Below the pieces are notes generated by a model. The model saw only the letters and a program-made list of their open reading frames with translations, made no database searches and was not told where the DNA came from. 64,000 nt of DNA from Pseudoscleropodium purum (Eukaryota > Streptophyta > Bryopsida > Hypnales > Brachytheciaceae), in the NCBI GenBank assembly GCA_963969395.1, contig OZ017796.1, forward strand, positions 33,904,243 to 33,968,242, read 5' to 3'. A program made the translations under genes and the position numbers. Shown piece after piece: positions 24,401 to 37,097 of this stretch. Positions within the stretch are counted from its first letter, which is position 1, and every line of letters begins with the position of its first letter.

Positions 24401-25117
24401 TGGGCAAGAAAGTATTGTGTGGAATGATTGGAATTAGAAGAATCTAGACATTGCTTATGGGTCAAGAGTTCTTTTGCCTCTTGAAATGCACTGTAATTTC
24501 AATTTTCTGAATAAAAATCTGAAAATTTAGCAATCCTCATATTTCCTATCTTCCTACATGGGAAAAATATCCACCAACTCATACTACACAGAATCTACTC
24601 CCAAATTGCTTATTTGATTGGTTATTGGTATTCCACCTTATCCTAATCAAGTTACAGAAAGAATCTGAAGACTACGATCCTACATTAGTCAAAAACAAAG
24701 TGGTCAATATTTCACAATGTTATACTTATTGAATTAAGTTGATGGTTCCTAAGAGTAATAAGGTGGGTACTTCCAAAATCATCGCTTTTGGCCACTATGC
24801 TTTGGTAACTAGTATTAGATTGGTCAAAGTTTCATATTTTCTTGTTGGCAAGAGAAAGAGGGTTTCAACACACCAAAGAATGTGGCATTTGGATATCATG
24901 TGCAAAAGTTAGAAAGGGTCATAGTTTTTTTTGGGTAGAGGTGGTAATTAAAATCGTTTCTTCAACCTACGCACATATTCATTTTGGAGATATATATAGA
25001 GTGATGATGGTGGTTTTAGGTGGGGTGCGATTTTGGGTGTACTTATCTTAGTAGGATGGGCAAAATATTTTGCCTCTCTCTATAGTTAAAAGTCTGAAAA
25101 CCCTAAATAAAGATATT
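24401..25117. other. AT-rich spacer, no gene seen
   Basis: No supported frame or element ends. The short frame 24842-25051 (+) has no recognisable homology. Confidence 0.45.
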
Positions 25118-25690
25118 TACTCCCTCCATCCCAAATTGATCTTCCTATCAATTGGACAAATATTTTGGATTAAGGGTGAAACTAACATTTTTAAAATCCA
25201 TTTCACGTTGTCAATAGAGTTTCATGCTTTCTTATTGTCCTAGAAACTTTGAGTTTTAGAGCCCCTATTAAAGAGCAATTTAGAAGTACTAAAAAGTAGA
25301 ATTTTTTAGACATTTGCAAGGAGCACTAGTGGGCACTTAATTGTTGAGTGTATGGTTGTCATTTTGTGGGCAATCAGTAAAGGCCCAAGACCCATATGTA
25401 GACCTTTATTCCGCCTTTCAAAGCTTCATTTCCTTCAGTCGAGCAACACTAAAAAAAATGCAAAAAATAAGAACGAATAGCGTTGATCACTTCAATCATT
25501 TCATTAATTTTGCCTTTTGATTGATGATTACATGGATAGAAGAGGAACTATTAGTTAGAGTTGTTTTGCCAGTTACAAACAACAATTGAAAGTTGAATCA
25601 AATTGTTTTGCAATATTACAAAGTGCAATAGGAAGATCATTATGGCACAAAAAATTAAAACTAATGTGAAGATCATTTAGGGAAGAAGTA
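25118..25690. mobile_element. Stowaway-like (Tc1/mariner) MITE
   Basis: The left end reads TA-CTCCCTCCATCCCAAATT followed by 'gatcttc'; the right end on the other strand reads TACTTCTTCCC, then 'taaatgatcttc'. Ends of the form CTCCCTCCRTCCC bordered by TA are the signature of plant Stowaway MITEs. The 573-bp length is long for the family, so there may be an internal insertion. No coding capacity. Confidence 0.6.
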
Positions 25691-26690
25691 TTTTTTAAGC
25701 ATACTAGAGTTAGTTGTAAAGTAAGAGGAAACTAGGGTTTCTTCCCCTCGGAATAGCAAAAAACAAAGAACTCAAGATAAAACTGCTTTCAGTTCCAAAA
25801 TGGAGCTCTTGTAAATTTCATTTTGAATTTTGTCTTTAATTTTGCTTCTACTAATAAGAAGTCAAGAGCATGCAACATGTAGTGGACTAGGGATTGTAAC
25901 TTAGGACAAAAAAACACAAATTTAGAGCTTAAATCAAAATGAAGTAGTAGAACTCAATACATTTATTTTTGGAGACCACAGTTTAAATTTAGCATAGAAC
26001 TCCAGACTAAGCCTAGAACACTTTACAGTTAAGTCTATTTTGATGCCTAAATTATGACGTTAATATTTTTTACCAAAGTACTATTCTGGGTATTTCTTTT
26101 TTTGATTGAATATCCTTTAAAATATATTTTGAGTATCAAAAATTCAATAATGAAAAAATTTATTTATAATTTAAAGATTTTCTACAAGGGGGTCCATTGC
26201 AAATCTAAATTTTTTAAGTATTAGAAGATTAGAAACTCTTACAAATGAGTCTCAGAGTGGAGATTACATTGGAAATTCATTAATAAAAACATAGAATAGA
26301 TTTGAAAAAGTCCAAAATCAATTATAATTTTGCATGGTATGTACTTTAACTTCAAATTTATTTCATAATCTCAATTTTAGATAGATGTAATAAAATAGAA
26401 AGCCTTCAAATTACTTTCACAATTTTCACTCAATGTTCACACAATTTTCACAAACATTGTAATGTATAACTCGGGAATAGTATTAGTTGTATTTTCTTTT
26501 GTTTAATTAAAGAAATTGGTAAATCTTATCAAATCTTGGACTTTAGTTTAGATTTGAACAATTTCCAACGACCACATCTAGGGTTAAAATTTCATTAATA
26601 TTTTCATAATTTATCGGTAAACCCTAAAAGTGGACCTTAGGAAGCAATGAAATTTTAAAGTTTTTTCCATGATCATGGGGTCCATCCTTC
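25691..26690. other. AT-rich spacer, no gene seen
   Basis: No supported coding frame, RNA gene or element ends. Confidence 0.5.
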
Positions 26691-27487
26691 AAGCGGTCAA
26701 TCTCGTACGGTTTCCTGACAAGGATGCCGTGACAAAATTAATAAGCCACGTTCATTCAATCAGCTACGCCAGGTCTCACATCTGTCACCAAACTGCTGGT
26801 TCCTCCTGATGAAAAATTATTTGCGGACGACACTTGCTATTGCAGTAGTTGACGGGGAAGAACAGTACACTAAGACCGTTTCATACACGGTAGAACAAAT
26901 TACATAGCCAAGCATAAATTGGCCCACGTTGCAATCTCACTATAATCTTCGCCCTGTAGAACAACGAAATTGCATATACTCGAAACATCCGTACCAAAAG
27001 AGCACATGCATTAATAACAAAATTGAGCATACGGATTGAAAATTTGAAACGTACACCGTTGCAAAACTCGCAGCAAATGATTTGAGTAAACGAGTGTATC
27101 CTCTTTCCAAAAGATTCCGCAAACATTGTAAATCCATAATTAAAAAACCCAACAGTAAACGCTTCCCTATAGAGGCCTATTTGTTACCCAGCAATTCCAT
27201 TTTGATTACTGTTGGCACCACAAGTCCAGTCCCCTCCTCCCGAAGACTGCTTGTACCCTCTCCAGACTCTTTCTTTCACATTCTACATTGACATCTGACA
27301 TTCAAGTAGGACGGAGAACGACTTCCTGAGAGTAGCGAGTTTGGCATCCGATGACCCCATCCACAAATAGCTCTCTTCTCTCAAACTGAGATACGACATA
27401 AACATCATGGGCCATCCAGTGCCACATAAGAAAATAAGAATAACCTATCACATCACTGCCTTCAATGACTGCTGGAACTGCGGATAT
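26691..27487 (-). other. 3' UTR and downstream flank of eIF5A
   Basis: Composition becomes more balanced from about 26690 toward the eIF5A stop codon, consistent with transcribed 3' sequence on the minus strand. The open frames here (26881-27152) overlap in two registers and carry no domain, so they are not called as genes. Confidence 0.4.
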
Positions 27488-28840
27488 CTAATTTTTGTGT
27501 CCGACATCCTTCAGGGCAGCGATCTGCTCCTCACCCATGGCGGACATCACGGTCACGACGAGATCCTTCCCTTCACCGAAACCTTGTTTCAGCTGTAAAA
27601 AGACGATCACACGTGACGATATGAAATCATTAGCATGAGTAAGAATCTAGAAATTAACATCCTAGGCTACTCACGAGCGTACAAAAAACAAAAATTATTG
27701 ATGCAAAACTATACCTGAGAAAGAAGAGCCTCGTCAGTTGGCAGCTTCAGATCGTCCTTGGTCTCACCGCTGTCGGTGAGGAGACTCACCTGTATGCAAG
27801 AATGAATCAATTAGCATCCTCCACCTTCATAAGGGAAAAGCAGCGGGATCACACGAACAAACTCAAGAGAAGAAAAGTACATAAACATCAATAGGGATGT
27901 CTTCTTGGACACACATCGTACACGGCCGAAAACCATGAGAAACAACATCGATAGGAGAGGTGTCAAAGAAAAGGGGGAAGAAACCTAACAAAAGAAACAA
28001 CGCTTCCTAGGGTCACAGGAGAAGTCACTCACAAATCCATCGTCGGACACGTCAATGAGCTGGTAATCGGTACGCACCACCTCCGGAACCTGAAGGAATA
28101 GAAAAAGGCAAAAAGTCAGGCTAAAAGTCATCACACAAACTGCAAGTTCCTCGAGTATTGAGACCACACCTACTGAAAATCATGAACAAACATGCACGCG
28201 AAATTCATAATACGTCATAATTCACTCACGTCACAATTGTGAGAAGAAGGCACGATATCCTCGAGCTTCTTCCCCGTGAAAATATCGATGGCGACAAAGT
28301 GGCACTTCGCGTGTCCGTGCTTTCCGGTCTTCGAGGTCGACACTTCCACGACCTGAAAAAATCCAATCAACATATTAGTTACGAAAACACCTCACCGATC
28401 GTCTACACTCACACAAACAACTCCAACATCACCTGAGCTCGCAAATACCAAAAAACACAAACGAAACCCTAAGGCACCCCCAAAAACAAAACCCCCCAAA
28501 ACCACCGACCTAGGCATCCAATCCCAGATTCCTGCTTTCTAAGCATCGCCACACTTATCCCGTGCCACAAAACCATAATGCAAACAAAAGCAGGAGGCAC
28601 AACTGAAACCCTCGCTAAGCGTCGGGAGCGTCTGAACCCCTAGAAACTGGAGAAAGGAGCGCAACAAGAGAAATTAAGCAGAGGATAGACAGATAGCGAG
28701 AGCGAAATAGCGCAGACCTTGCAAGGTCGATTCTTGATGACGAGGTAAGCGCCCTTGCGGATGGTTCCGGCCTGCTGCGGGAAGGTCTTGGACGCTCCGG
28801 CGTCGGCCTTGGACTCGAAGTGGTGCTCGTCGTCAGACAT
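27488..28840 (-). CDS. eIF5A: Eukaryotic translation initiation factor 5A (eIF5A), 5 exons
   Basis: eIF5A is a small cytosolic factor that binds the ribosome E site and relieves stalling, including at proline runs; it is the one protein known to carry hypusine. Exons in gene order: 28840-28718, 28352-28230, 28089-28033, 27789-27715, 27592-27488, all joined in phase 0, for 160 residues, the usual plant length. The N terminus reads [20 protein letters not shown]. The hypusine loop [12 protein letters not shown] places the modified lysine at residue 52. The second domain runs [19 protein letters not shown] to ALKDVGHKN. All eight splice sites are GT-AG. It is expected to be modified by deoxyhypusine synthase and hydroxylase encoded elsewhere. 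No neighbour is functionally linked. Family and exon assignment are both very secure. Confidence 0.96.
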
Positions 28841-29270
28841 GATGGCAAGCGGGGCAACAACCAAACAACCGGAACGCAAGAAAAAAAAACGCAAAGACCG
28901 GAAGCAATCCCAGCAAGAGACGACCTCGGCGAAACTGAGAGAGGAGAGGAGATGGCAGCGGGATTCTCCACAAGACACCACCCCCGCACACGGCACCTGG
29001 GAGCAAAGATCTAGTCTTGAGCGGCGATGTGTGGGCCTTTGGATGAGAGATCGGACGATGGGGAGTGGGCCTAGAATTAGGGCTTGGGATCTTCATTTCG
29101 CGTAGATTTCACGGGATGCGTTCGGTTTGCCGATTTTTAAGGGCCGTCGGTTTGGAGGGAGGGATCGACGGGTGGGAGGGGGTGCGGGGTTCGAGGCTTG
29201 TGGATGTCAGCATCCATGCATTTCTCTTTTATCATGTGCCTGCCTCCTGCTTGTAGCATAGATTTTGGTG
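28841..29270 (-). promoter_or_regulatory. Probable promoter and 5' UTR of eIF5A
   Basis: A GC-rich stretch directly upstream of the eIF5A ATG on the minus strand, ending where AT-rich spacer resumes near 29270. Open frames on either strand here have no family match and probably reflect the high GC. Confidence 0.45.
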
Positions 29271-31089
29271 AGCGTTATTTTTAGTTTGGGCTTTATCTAT
29301 TGCCCATTCTCCAAAATATTCCCTATGAATGATACTCATTTTTATTTTGCATTCTTTATTTAACCCCAAACTTCAAAGGTTGCATTTATACTGAGGGGAA
29401 TATTTTAACCATTTCTTTGGTTTTTTGGCACACTTAAAAATTTAATTTAACCTCCAAATGACATTTTGGACAATTGTATTCTAACGGATGACAAAGAATC
29501 TTTCTATGTAGGACAAAAGAGAAAATGTTCATTCTTTGAAAATTCTCCTTTCTATATTTATTCAACATTTTCAAAGGATGAACTCACCAAAAGAGTAGAT
29601 GTTCATCTTTAAGAATTGTAAGTGTAGAAAAAGGAAATCTTCTATAGTAAATTGACGTCTACTCAGTGCTCTTGGGTTTTTGAAGCAAATGATTTCACTT
29701 AGTACCAAAAAAGATGAGTTCTACAATGACTAGCCATATTTTGTAGAATTAATGGTGAAAGATGATGTCCTACAACTCCCTTTGGAAGGACACAACCTCC
29801 CATAACCAAGGTAGTTATCAAAATATACCAATTGGTTAACCAATATGTGCATTCTTGGTTTCTATAATTAACAATGAAATTGTTGAATATATCTATAACG
29901 TTCTTCCATTTGCTTTAAGGGGGGGAAAATAGAGGAGTCAAAAATAATCCTTCTATATTTCTTTCAATTTGCAACCTTTTCCACCTTTGTGAAGATACTT
30001 TATTTCCTTTAGAAGTAAAAGTGTCTTTAAGTAGTCTAATAAGTCCATGTTGGAACTTAAAAGAATCTTTTTTGTGGCCTTAGATCAATTAGAGTAGTGT
30101 ATTGGAAAAAAAGAAGGAATTACAATTTATCATTTGTCATTAACCCTTTTAACATTGCAGTAGACACTAAATGTCTATTTGGATGACTTCATCTAAGATT
30201 TTATGATGGAAAAAAAACATTCATCCAATTTTTTTAAAGTTGTGTGAATAAATTTTCAATGAATATTATTATAAATTCTCCCATCATCATATTCTTGACT
30301 TTTTTAAAGAAGAAGATGCTTAATCTAAAGATCACCCTTATAGTGTACTTTGTTTATTTCTTGCTATTTACTTTTCATGTGAAATTTAGGCATAAAAACA
30401 ATATTTTTTGAAATTAAGTTCAACAATTGAAATGAGACTTATCAAGTTTAGTTTCTACTCCAATTAAAAATTTTGAAAAATTTATAAATTTCAATATTTT
30501 GTAGCAATATGAACTTTAGGTATGTCATTATGGTTTTTTGATATTCTAATTTTATAGTGAGATGATACCTTTAGTTTATAACATTATATTATAGATTATA
30601 GTATATATCTATGATGAAAATTTTAGAGTTTTAAAGTATATTTTGTATTTAATATGAATTTTTTTCATTTTTTTTCTTTAAAAATTCATAGTATGACATA
30701 TGACTTCATTTCTAAAAAAACAAATATAAAATTTTTCATTTTGATCGGTCTACTTGTAAAATGGTAGTAAGTAAAATGATAGACAGTAAGGCTTGAAATC
30801 AATGGTCATGGGCCTATCTTTCTAAGGGTTAATAAAAATGTGTTTGAAGATCATTTTTGAATATTCATTAGATTTAAATTGGAGCTTTTGATTCTAGGTT
30901 GTATACAAAGAGATTAACTTTAGAGTGCCAATGGAATAAACAAAGGCCACTTTCAAATCTATAATGAATTGAAATGAAGTTTTTAAATAGGATCCTCTCT
31001 AAAATAAGAGTTTTATTTTATATGTTGAAATGATAGAATTATTTTTTCAAAACTATTGCCTTCAACTTTTAGTCTTAAAATAGATTAGC
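29271..31089. other. AT-rich repeat-derived spacer
   Basis: No gene was seen. A possible small TTAA-type unit lies at 30140-30831 (left end TTAA-CCCTTTTAA, right end TAAGGG-TTAA), but its inverted ends are short. Another unpaired TTAACCCC-like end is at about 29362. Confidence 0.4.
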
Positions 31090-32525
31090 TTTGTTTTTTA
31101 ATTGATACATTTAGACTTTATCTCCTAAGGACCATTGTTGCCTTGGAGGACAAATAAAAGTTTGGAAAAGAATCTCCAATCTCAATTTTTAGAATAAATT
31201 TTGGATTTTATCAACATAGAAAAATAGTTTTAATTTATGCAAATATAATTTTTATTTCAATTGGTGTCAAAGAACAAAAATTATGCCACATACAATTAAA
31301 TTAGAAGAATTTAGACAACAAAAGAATCACAAAAATTTGAAATAAAGTTTTAAGAATTATTTTCTTGTAGAATATATGTTATCTATATAGAAAGATTTAA
31401 TTCATTCTATTTGATTAATTGATGTGAAAGTTATGAAATTTTTGTTTTTCAAGACATTGGAGTAAATTTTAGAAGAAATGACATACTTGATTTGTTTTTT
31501 GAACTCAATTTCTACAATTTTCCAAATACAATAGGTCCATAAGGTCTAAATAGTTGACAATGTCTACTAGATTTGTTGCATGTATTCAAGAAGGGCCCCA
31601 AACCAAGCCTTGTTTCAATGTCAACAGTGCTAATATGCAAGTATGAAAATAAAAGTATGTGAGTTTTTAGCATACATATAAAAAATATTTTACATCCATT
31701 GAAAGTGTTTATAATATCTATTAGGTGTTTATTTCAATCATTGCCAAGAAGAAAAATTTATGCCACCCTAAGAACAAAATAGAATTTGCCAAGCAACAAA
31801 AAAAAACTCTACAAAACCTTGAAATAATTTTTTTTCTTGTAGATTATATTTTTGTCTACGTAAAAAGATTTGATTCATTCCATTTGGATTAGTGATGTAA
31901 AAGGTATAGACTTCTTGTTTTGGAGGCAATCAAAAAATCTTTTTGAAAAAATAATATATTGGATTTAGAATTTATAAACTCAATTTTCAAAATAAAATTA
32001 AAAAAAGAAGTTTTTTCAGGTTTATTGTTTGTTTACTAGAACAATCCCATTGTTAGGATCAGTGCGTTTCATTCCATCTTGAACTATTAACGATTTAGTT
32101 TTTCCTTCAAATTCTTATATATTTGTATCTAACAATTTTTTAAAGAATGAAAATCAAGTTTTTTTGAGTTTCTTTTTTTGAGACTTTCAACTCAATTTTT
32201 TAAAATATTACATGTTTTTTAATTCAATATTGGTATTAAAAAAACTTTAAGCTAAAAGGATTCAAAGTCTTATAATCTAGTCACACAAGGTAAAGAAAAG
32301 AAATTGTTTTCACCACTTTAAACACAAGCATCTTGCAATCTATAAGGTCAAAGTTTTTGAAATTTCTTCTACATATGCTTACACTAATCTAGTGCAAGAT
32401 CTTGTGGTTAAATATACAAAAAATGATTGTTTAAGTTTCTGGTTTTAATAAATTTATCAACAACTATAAGAGAAATGTAACTAAAATTGTCTTATATTTT
32501 TTTTGACATTCAAGTGATATTTTGT
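31090..32525 (+). mobile_element. Family B TTAA-type element, degenerate copy
   Basis: The interior follows family B: 'aggaccattgttgccttg', 'ggacaaataaaagtttgg', 'gattcattccatttgga', and the 'ctcaattttt' block near 32190. One block ('gattcattcca...gattagtgatgtaaaa') appears twice, near 31388 and 31868, so the copy contains an internal duplication or two overlapping copies. Terminal TTAA/CCCC ends were not resolved. Confidence 0.4.
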
Positions 32526-34500
32526 GAATTCTCATAGTTAAAGTATAGGGTCTATACACATGCCATTAGATTTCCCTTAAATGGACCCTTGAGATCACAA
32601 AATACTTCAACTCCAATGAATTCATTTTATAAACTTGTGGTGGTTTGAGGTGACACTACATGGTCCTTTAAGGGCCAAATGTATGTGGGGGAGAATGGAA
32701 AGACGCACATCTGGAAGTGCCTACCTTAGACCTATTTTATATTATCTTTTAGGACAATTGTTGGCTTCATTTCAAAAATACTTGAATCACTCAACAAGAT
32801 TGCTCAATTCCTAAAATTCCTTTGTATTTTTAGTTTAAGAAATCCAAGCAATAGTCAATTTTGTATCAAGATTTTTCCATGAAAATAAATTATATTAAAA
32901 ACAACAATTGTAAACTTAAGATCTTAGTGTCACTTTCATATAGGATACATTAAAAAATGTTCAAATTTAGAATTCTTACCATTAGTGAGATTTATTAGCT
33001 TAAAGTAGAAAATATCTTTTTTCATTGCATATCTATGGGGTATTTCAACTTGAAAATCCAATCAAAATTAGAAGATATTAAATTTAGTTTATAACTAATA
33101 CTGTGATGTAAGTGCTAGGGTTAAAAGCTAGCATCTTGAAAATTAAAATTTGTATCTACTTTGTGAGAAACTTATGGAACTTGGATTACTATGATTCCAT
33201 TGAAAAGAATAAAACAAAACATCAATAAGCTCATTATAACTTAAAAAATGTCTATTTCTACAATCCAAACAATGGATAGTTGCATTGTGACAACAAAATA
33301 TGAGATGAAAAAAATGCAATTTTGAAAATACAATTTTTATTGTCCAACAAATGAATTTTCATACCATTGCCTTCTAGGAAGGATGTCTCAAAGTGTCCAA
33401 AAAATTTCCAAGTGGCAATTCCTTCAATAATTACGAAAGTGAATTCTTGAAGCCAAATTACTCAAAATTTCATAGAAAATGCATCCAAACTCACAATTTA
33501 TGCATTCCAAAATTATCAATTTTTGGATTTGTATTGAAAATGCGCATCCTAAACTATAAATTTTAATTGTATGCAAACAAGCCAAAAGTCAAACTATAGC
33601 AATTGACTAAAATCTCAAAAATCACAATTTGGTTGCAAAGAACTTATAAGTGCCATCAATTAGGCCCAAGGGTCTTATAGCCTTATTTTAAGAGTTGACC
33701 CAATTTACCATTTTATCATATGAGTTATGTAATACCTATAGCCTTAAGGTAATTATCCCTCATTGTTTTTGAATAAGTGGCAATTGAGCATTGATTTTAT
33801 TATTCAATTGCATATTTTTTTTAATCTTGTTGAAAGTCAAAAGAATATTTCAACATTTTAAAGATAACATATATATAAAGTTTGAGTTTTTCCATTGTTG
33901 AAACTAATTGTACCTCAAAGCAACCCTAGACTCTTGTTAATAGAGGCAAGTGCATTTTTATGCATGAAATCAATATGTAGGACATCTTTTGATCATTTCT
34001 CTAAAACAATCTATCTATTGAACTCCAAAGCTACAAAGTGTTTGAAGGTCTTTACCCTCTCCCTTGTCAAGTGATGGTAAGCTTACACTTGGATACATTG
34101 AGGGTAGTCACACTTCTTCACTCCGGGTTCAATTAACAAAGAACTGAGATTTGTCACTTTCCCATTGGCTATACATGTATTGTGGAGCACCCATTCCTAA
34201 TTAATTAAACTGGCCCATTCTTCACTTTTGATGTTGAAAAAATGGGTGTCCGGAAGATTTCATGAAGAATTTTTCACCCCTATGTTGTTGATAGTTTGCT
34301 CTGTTGATAGTTGAGCATTTCAACCTAACCTCTCACGATTCAACCTTGGAACTCTAGCCTTTGTGATTGGATCCTCAAATCATGCAAACTCTTACCCATC
34401 CAAAACAAACATGTAAACCCATTCTCTAGTTTTCATTCTCTATGCTTGATATGTCAAAAAGGGGTGTCACACCTTCTTCATGCACAACAACTCACATTGT
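32526..34500. other. AT-rich spacer, no gene seen
   Basis: No supported frame, RNA gene or element ends. Composition turns more balanced near 34500. Confidence 0.45.
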
Positions 34501-34579
34501 CTCCTTTTTTTTTTTTTCTCTCACCAACTTCTCATTCTTGAAGAAATTTTCCTTCTCGAAGAAGGTGTAACTACCCTTA

Positions 34580-34800
34580 CTAGGAATGGAATTTCTGAAG
34601 AATTTCATGGCCACTGCCTAATGATGATACACTAGGATACTCTAGGATCCACCAGGACTTGAATTTCTGAAGGATGTCATGGTCTGCGTCTAGTGATGAT
34701 AGACGAGGATATACTAGGAATGGAATTTCTGAAGAATTTCATAGTCCATCATGTCCAGTGATGGTACTCAAGGATACCCTAAGGAATGGAATTTGGACAC
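34580..34800 (+). repeat. Three-copy tandem repeat, units of 62-72 bp
   Basis: The block GGAATTTCTGAAG begins units at about 34589, 34661 and 34723, and a fourth variant start lies at about 34789. Each unit is followed by a TAGTGATGATA-like and an ACTAGGATA-like segment. Units differ at many positions, so the array is old. Confidence 0.65.
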
Positions 34801-34842
34801 GAGAGGACGATTGTCCGATTTGCATTTTGGATTTCTCCAGTG
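34781..34842 (+). repeat. Dispersed 60-bp repeat, copy outside the SnRK1 gamma gene
   Basis: This stretch shares 'gaatttggacac', 'ttgtcc' and 'ttttggatttctcc' in order with 38474-38533, inside intron 3 of the SnRK1 gamma gene on the same strand. It directly follows the tandem repeat. Confidence 0.6.
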
Positions 34843-34952
34843 AGTGCCATGAATGGCACACTGGCAGATTGTATTGACACACTTGCCTCGCTCACATCGG
34901 TTGCGAAATCACGGCTTACCTCTGTCAGTGAGAGTGTCCTTGAAGGACGGGT

Positions 34953-35160
34953 TTAATTTGCAGTTGCGGTGCCTGCGATCATCACCTTCCTTGGTGTAGT
35001 GGCCGATGCCGTTTTTTTAGGGTTTTGGGTCCTCATTGCCGAAGACGTCTTTGACTTTTCTTGAAGGTGAGAAAGATCCTCATTGAATTTGTCCTTGAAA
35101 TGGGGCTTACTGTTTTCCTGGAATGCTTTTGCGAATGCCTGCTCTGCGTAGTGAGGAAAC
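34953..35160 (-). pseudogene. Gene-like fragment, inverted partner of 35505-35660
   Basis: The minus strand is open and codon-like, including QAFAKAFQENSKPHFKDK and TASATTPRKVMIAG. Two blocks match the plus strand of 35505-35660 in the same order: 'gcattcgcaaaa...ttccagga' against 'gcattgccaaga...ttcagcaa', and 'ggcatcggccactacacc' against 'ggcatcagccaatacaac'. They read like diverged copies of one exon in opposite orientation. No family was recognised, and neither copy forms a convincing gene. Confidence 0.35.
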
Positions 35161-35504
35161 GGCCTAGTGCAGTTTCTTGATTGGTGAAGAGATGTCAAAC
35201 TGCGGCCAGACTCAATCAGCGAGAATTTAATTGGAGGTGTTTTAATATTTGTGTACGAACTTTGGAAGAAGGCAATCTCGCGAACTTTGAGTAAACCATG
35301 AAAGCTCGTGTCATTACAATTTTCCATAGGAATTGTGTTGGAGATGCTTGTGCCCTAATGGGTACATTCTTTTTGAGAGATTGCGTCTCGGATTTGGTCT
35401 CACCCCCAAGAGAGATGGAGCTGTGCATTGCTTATTTTTTTCATGGTGTAGATACTAACAAGGTCCTCTTTGCTCCAGGTGCAATATGTTGCTTCTTAAG
35501 TGAC

Positions 35505-35703
35505 CCAAACAACAGGGAACGCCTTTGGCATTGCCAAGAATGTCTTTCAGCAAGTATTCACAACTGTCAAACCTGCTGTGGCTGTTGCTACTCCCTCGGC
35601 TACTCCAATGGCATCAGCCAATACAACAAGAGAGGTGATGGTAGCTCCCTATTCCGTGAGTTTGCTTTCCGAACGTTTTGATAAATGTTGCAGCAAAGTG
35701 TAG
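35505..35703 (+). pseudogene. Gene-like fragment, inverted partner of 34953-35160
   Basis: The plus strand reads GNAFGIAKNVFQQVFTTVK then AVATPSATPMASANTTREVM and stops at 35703. An AG precedes the open stretch, so it could be an exon. It resembles the minus-strand fragment nearby. Ala/Thr/Val-rich composition makes homology searching by eye unreliable, and I do not recognise a family. Confidence 0.35.
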
Positions 35704-37097
35704 AAGTTGCCCCATCTCATGTCTGCTTTGTGTACTAGATGATTCTTTTTTACCTTTGAGTTTGGGGTGGAGACAGAGTTAAGGAGTAGCAGGGGAGGTC
35801 ATTTTTTGCTGTGCTCCTCAAAGCTCTCTAGGCAGTTAGTGAAACAAAAGGAATGGCAGCAGCCATCAGATCGATGTCCGTCAGAAGAATTGAGTAAACT
35901 GCCTACACAATAATACAACGCAATACACACAAGACTCTTAACGATTCTGAACAATACCGACTCTCTTATTGAAGGTTGAAAATGTATCTGACAGCTTGGT
36001 TTCACATTCAGAGTGATAGTGACGCAGGCTGAATTTGGGGACGGTTCGTTCTTCCGATTTTTTGAACAGTTTCACGATTGACATGTCCATGACGTAGTTC
36101 ATTGCGTATGATCCTGCATCATTCATGTCATGAGATTGTTGTTGCAATTGTTGCCGATTTTCTCACTGGATCTTATTCAAGACCGATTACGTGTTTGTAT
36201 AAAAGTTCATCAGCCAGCAATCAAGTAGGCAATTTAACGAACATACTCAGGTTGTACTTTCATAGCAAACTCGCAACGACTGGTGTGGAACCACGTACCG
36301 ACGGTGCACATTTTTCACACAGGGAATTCGATATGAATTCTTTGTGTTTACAAAGGGGCACGATTCCTCAGACCCAACAAAAATTACCGGTACCAATTGC
36401 AGCATGGTATGCGTCCATTGCAACCAAAATATCAGTTGAAAATTATTAAAATGGATTGATGACCATTCATGACGGTTCGTCACTTGGAACCCGATCTTAC
36501 TACATACTCATGTTCAATACGAACAGTCAAGAACCATGAAGGGCTTACACGAGGCCGCTTAGTTTCTTGTCCGCCACATATATGGAAGAACCCTCACTCA
36601 GTTTCCAGCAAGTTTATGATTACTTTCAACGATCGCAAATCTCCCTCGAATGATGGTACCTTAACGACCATCCAATTCAAGATCGTTCACTGCATTAACA
36701 CGTAATGCTACGAAGATCTTGATTGCATGAACTGGTTGTACCATTCCAACCGTCTGTTCTTGCTACCAACATTCTGAGACATCCAACTGATCCCCAAACT
36801 GATCCAAGTTCAGTCAGTTCGTAATCCTGAGAGATTGCAGTCCCATGACAAATTAGACCCTCGATTCAGCTTTGGAGATTCAGAGCAGGAAATATTGGTA
36901 TTTCAGGTTTTGCCCTGCAATTCCAGTTACATTAGGGTAAGCAATTAATATTTATAGCCTTCGTAACAATTGCTGTTGGTTGTGACATCTGTGAGCTTGT
37001 ACGTCCAGTGCATTCTGTGAACAAACTCAACATCCTAATTTCGTATATCAAAATCCTGAAATTTCGTGTTTGTTGCGAGAAAGCAGCGAGGGTTCCA
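35704..37097 (+). promoter_or_regulatory. Low-copy region upstream of the SnRK1 gamma gene
   Basis: Balanced composition with no repeat family recognised, so it probably includes the promoter and 5' UTR of the gene at 37098. A 115-residue open frame at 36102-36449 (+) has no recognisable domain and is not called. Confidence 0.4.

Noticed and set aside
28640..29105. Several 60-124 residue frames around eIF5A exon 1 on both strands
   Set aside because: They are other frames of exon 1 and its GC-rich leader; only the frame giving [10 protein letters not shown] matches eIF5A.
30140..30831. Further TTAA-type element
   Set aside because: Inverted ends are only a few bases and other unpaired TTAACCC motifs nearby make the pairing ambiguous.
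36102..36449. Plus-strand 115-residue frame upstream of SnRK1 gamma
   Set aside because: No domain, no sensible splice context and Cys/His-rich translation typical of chance frames.
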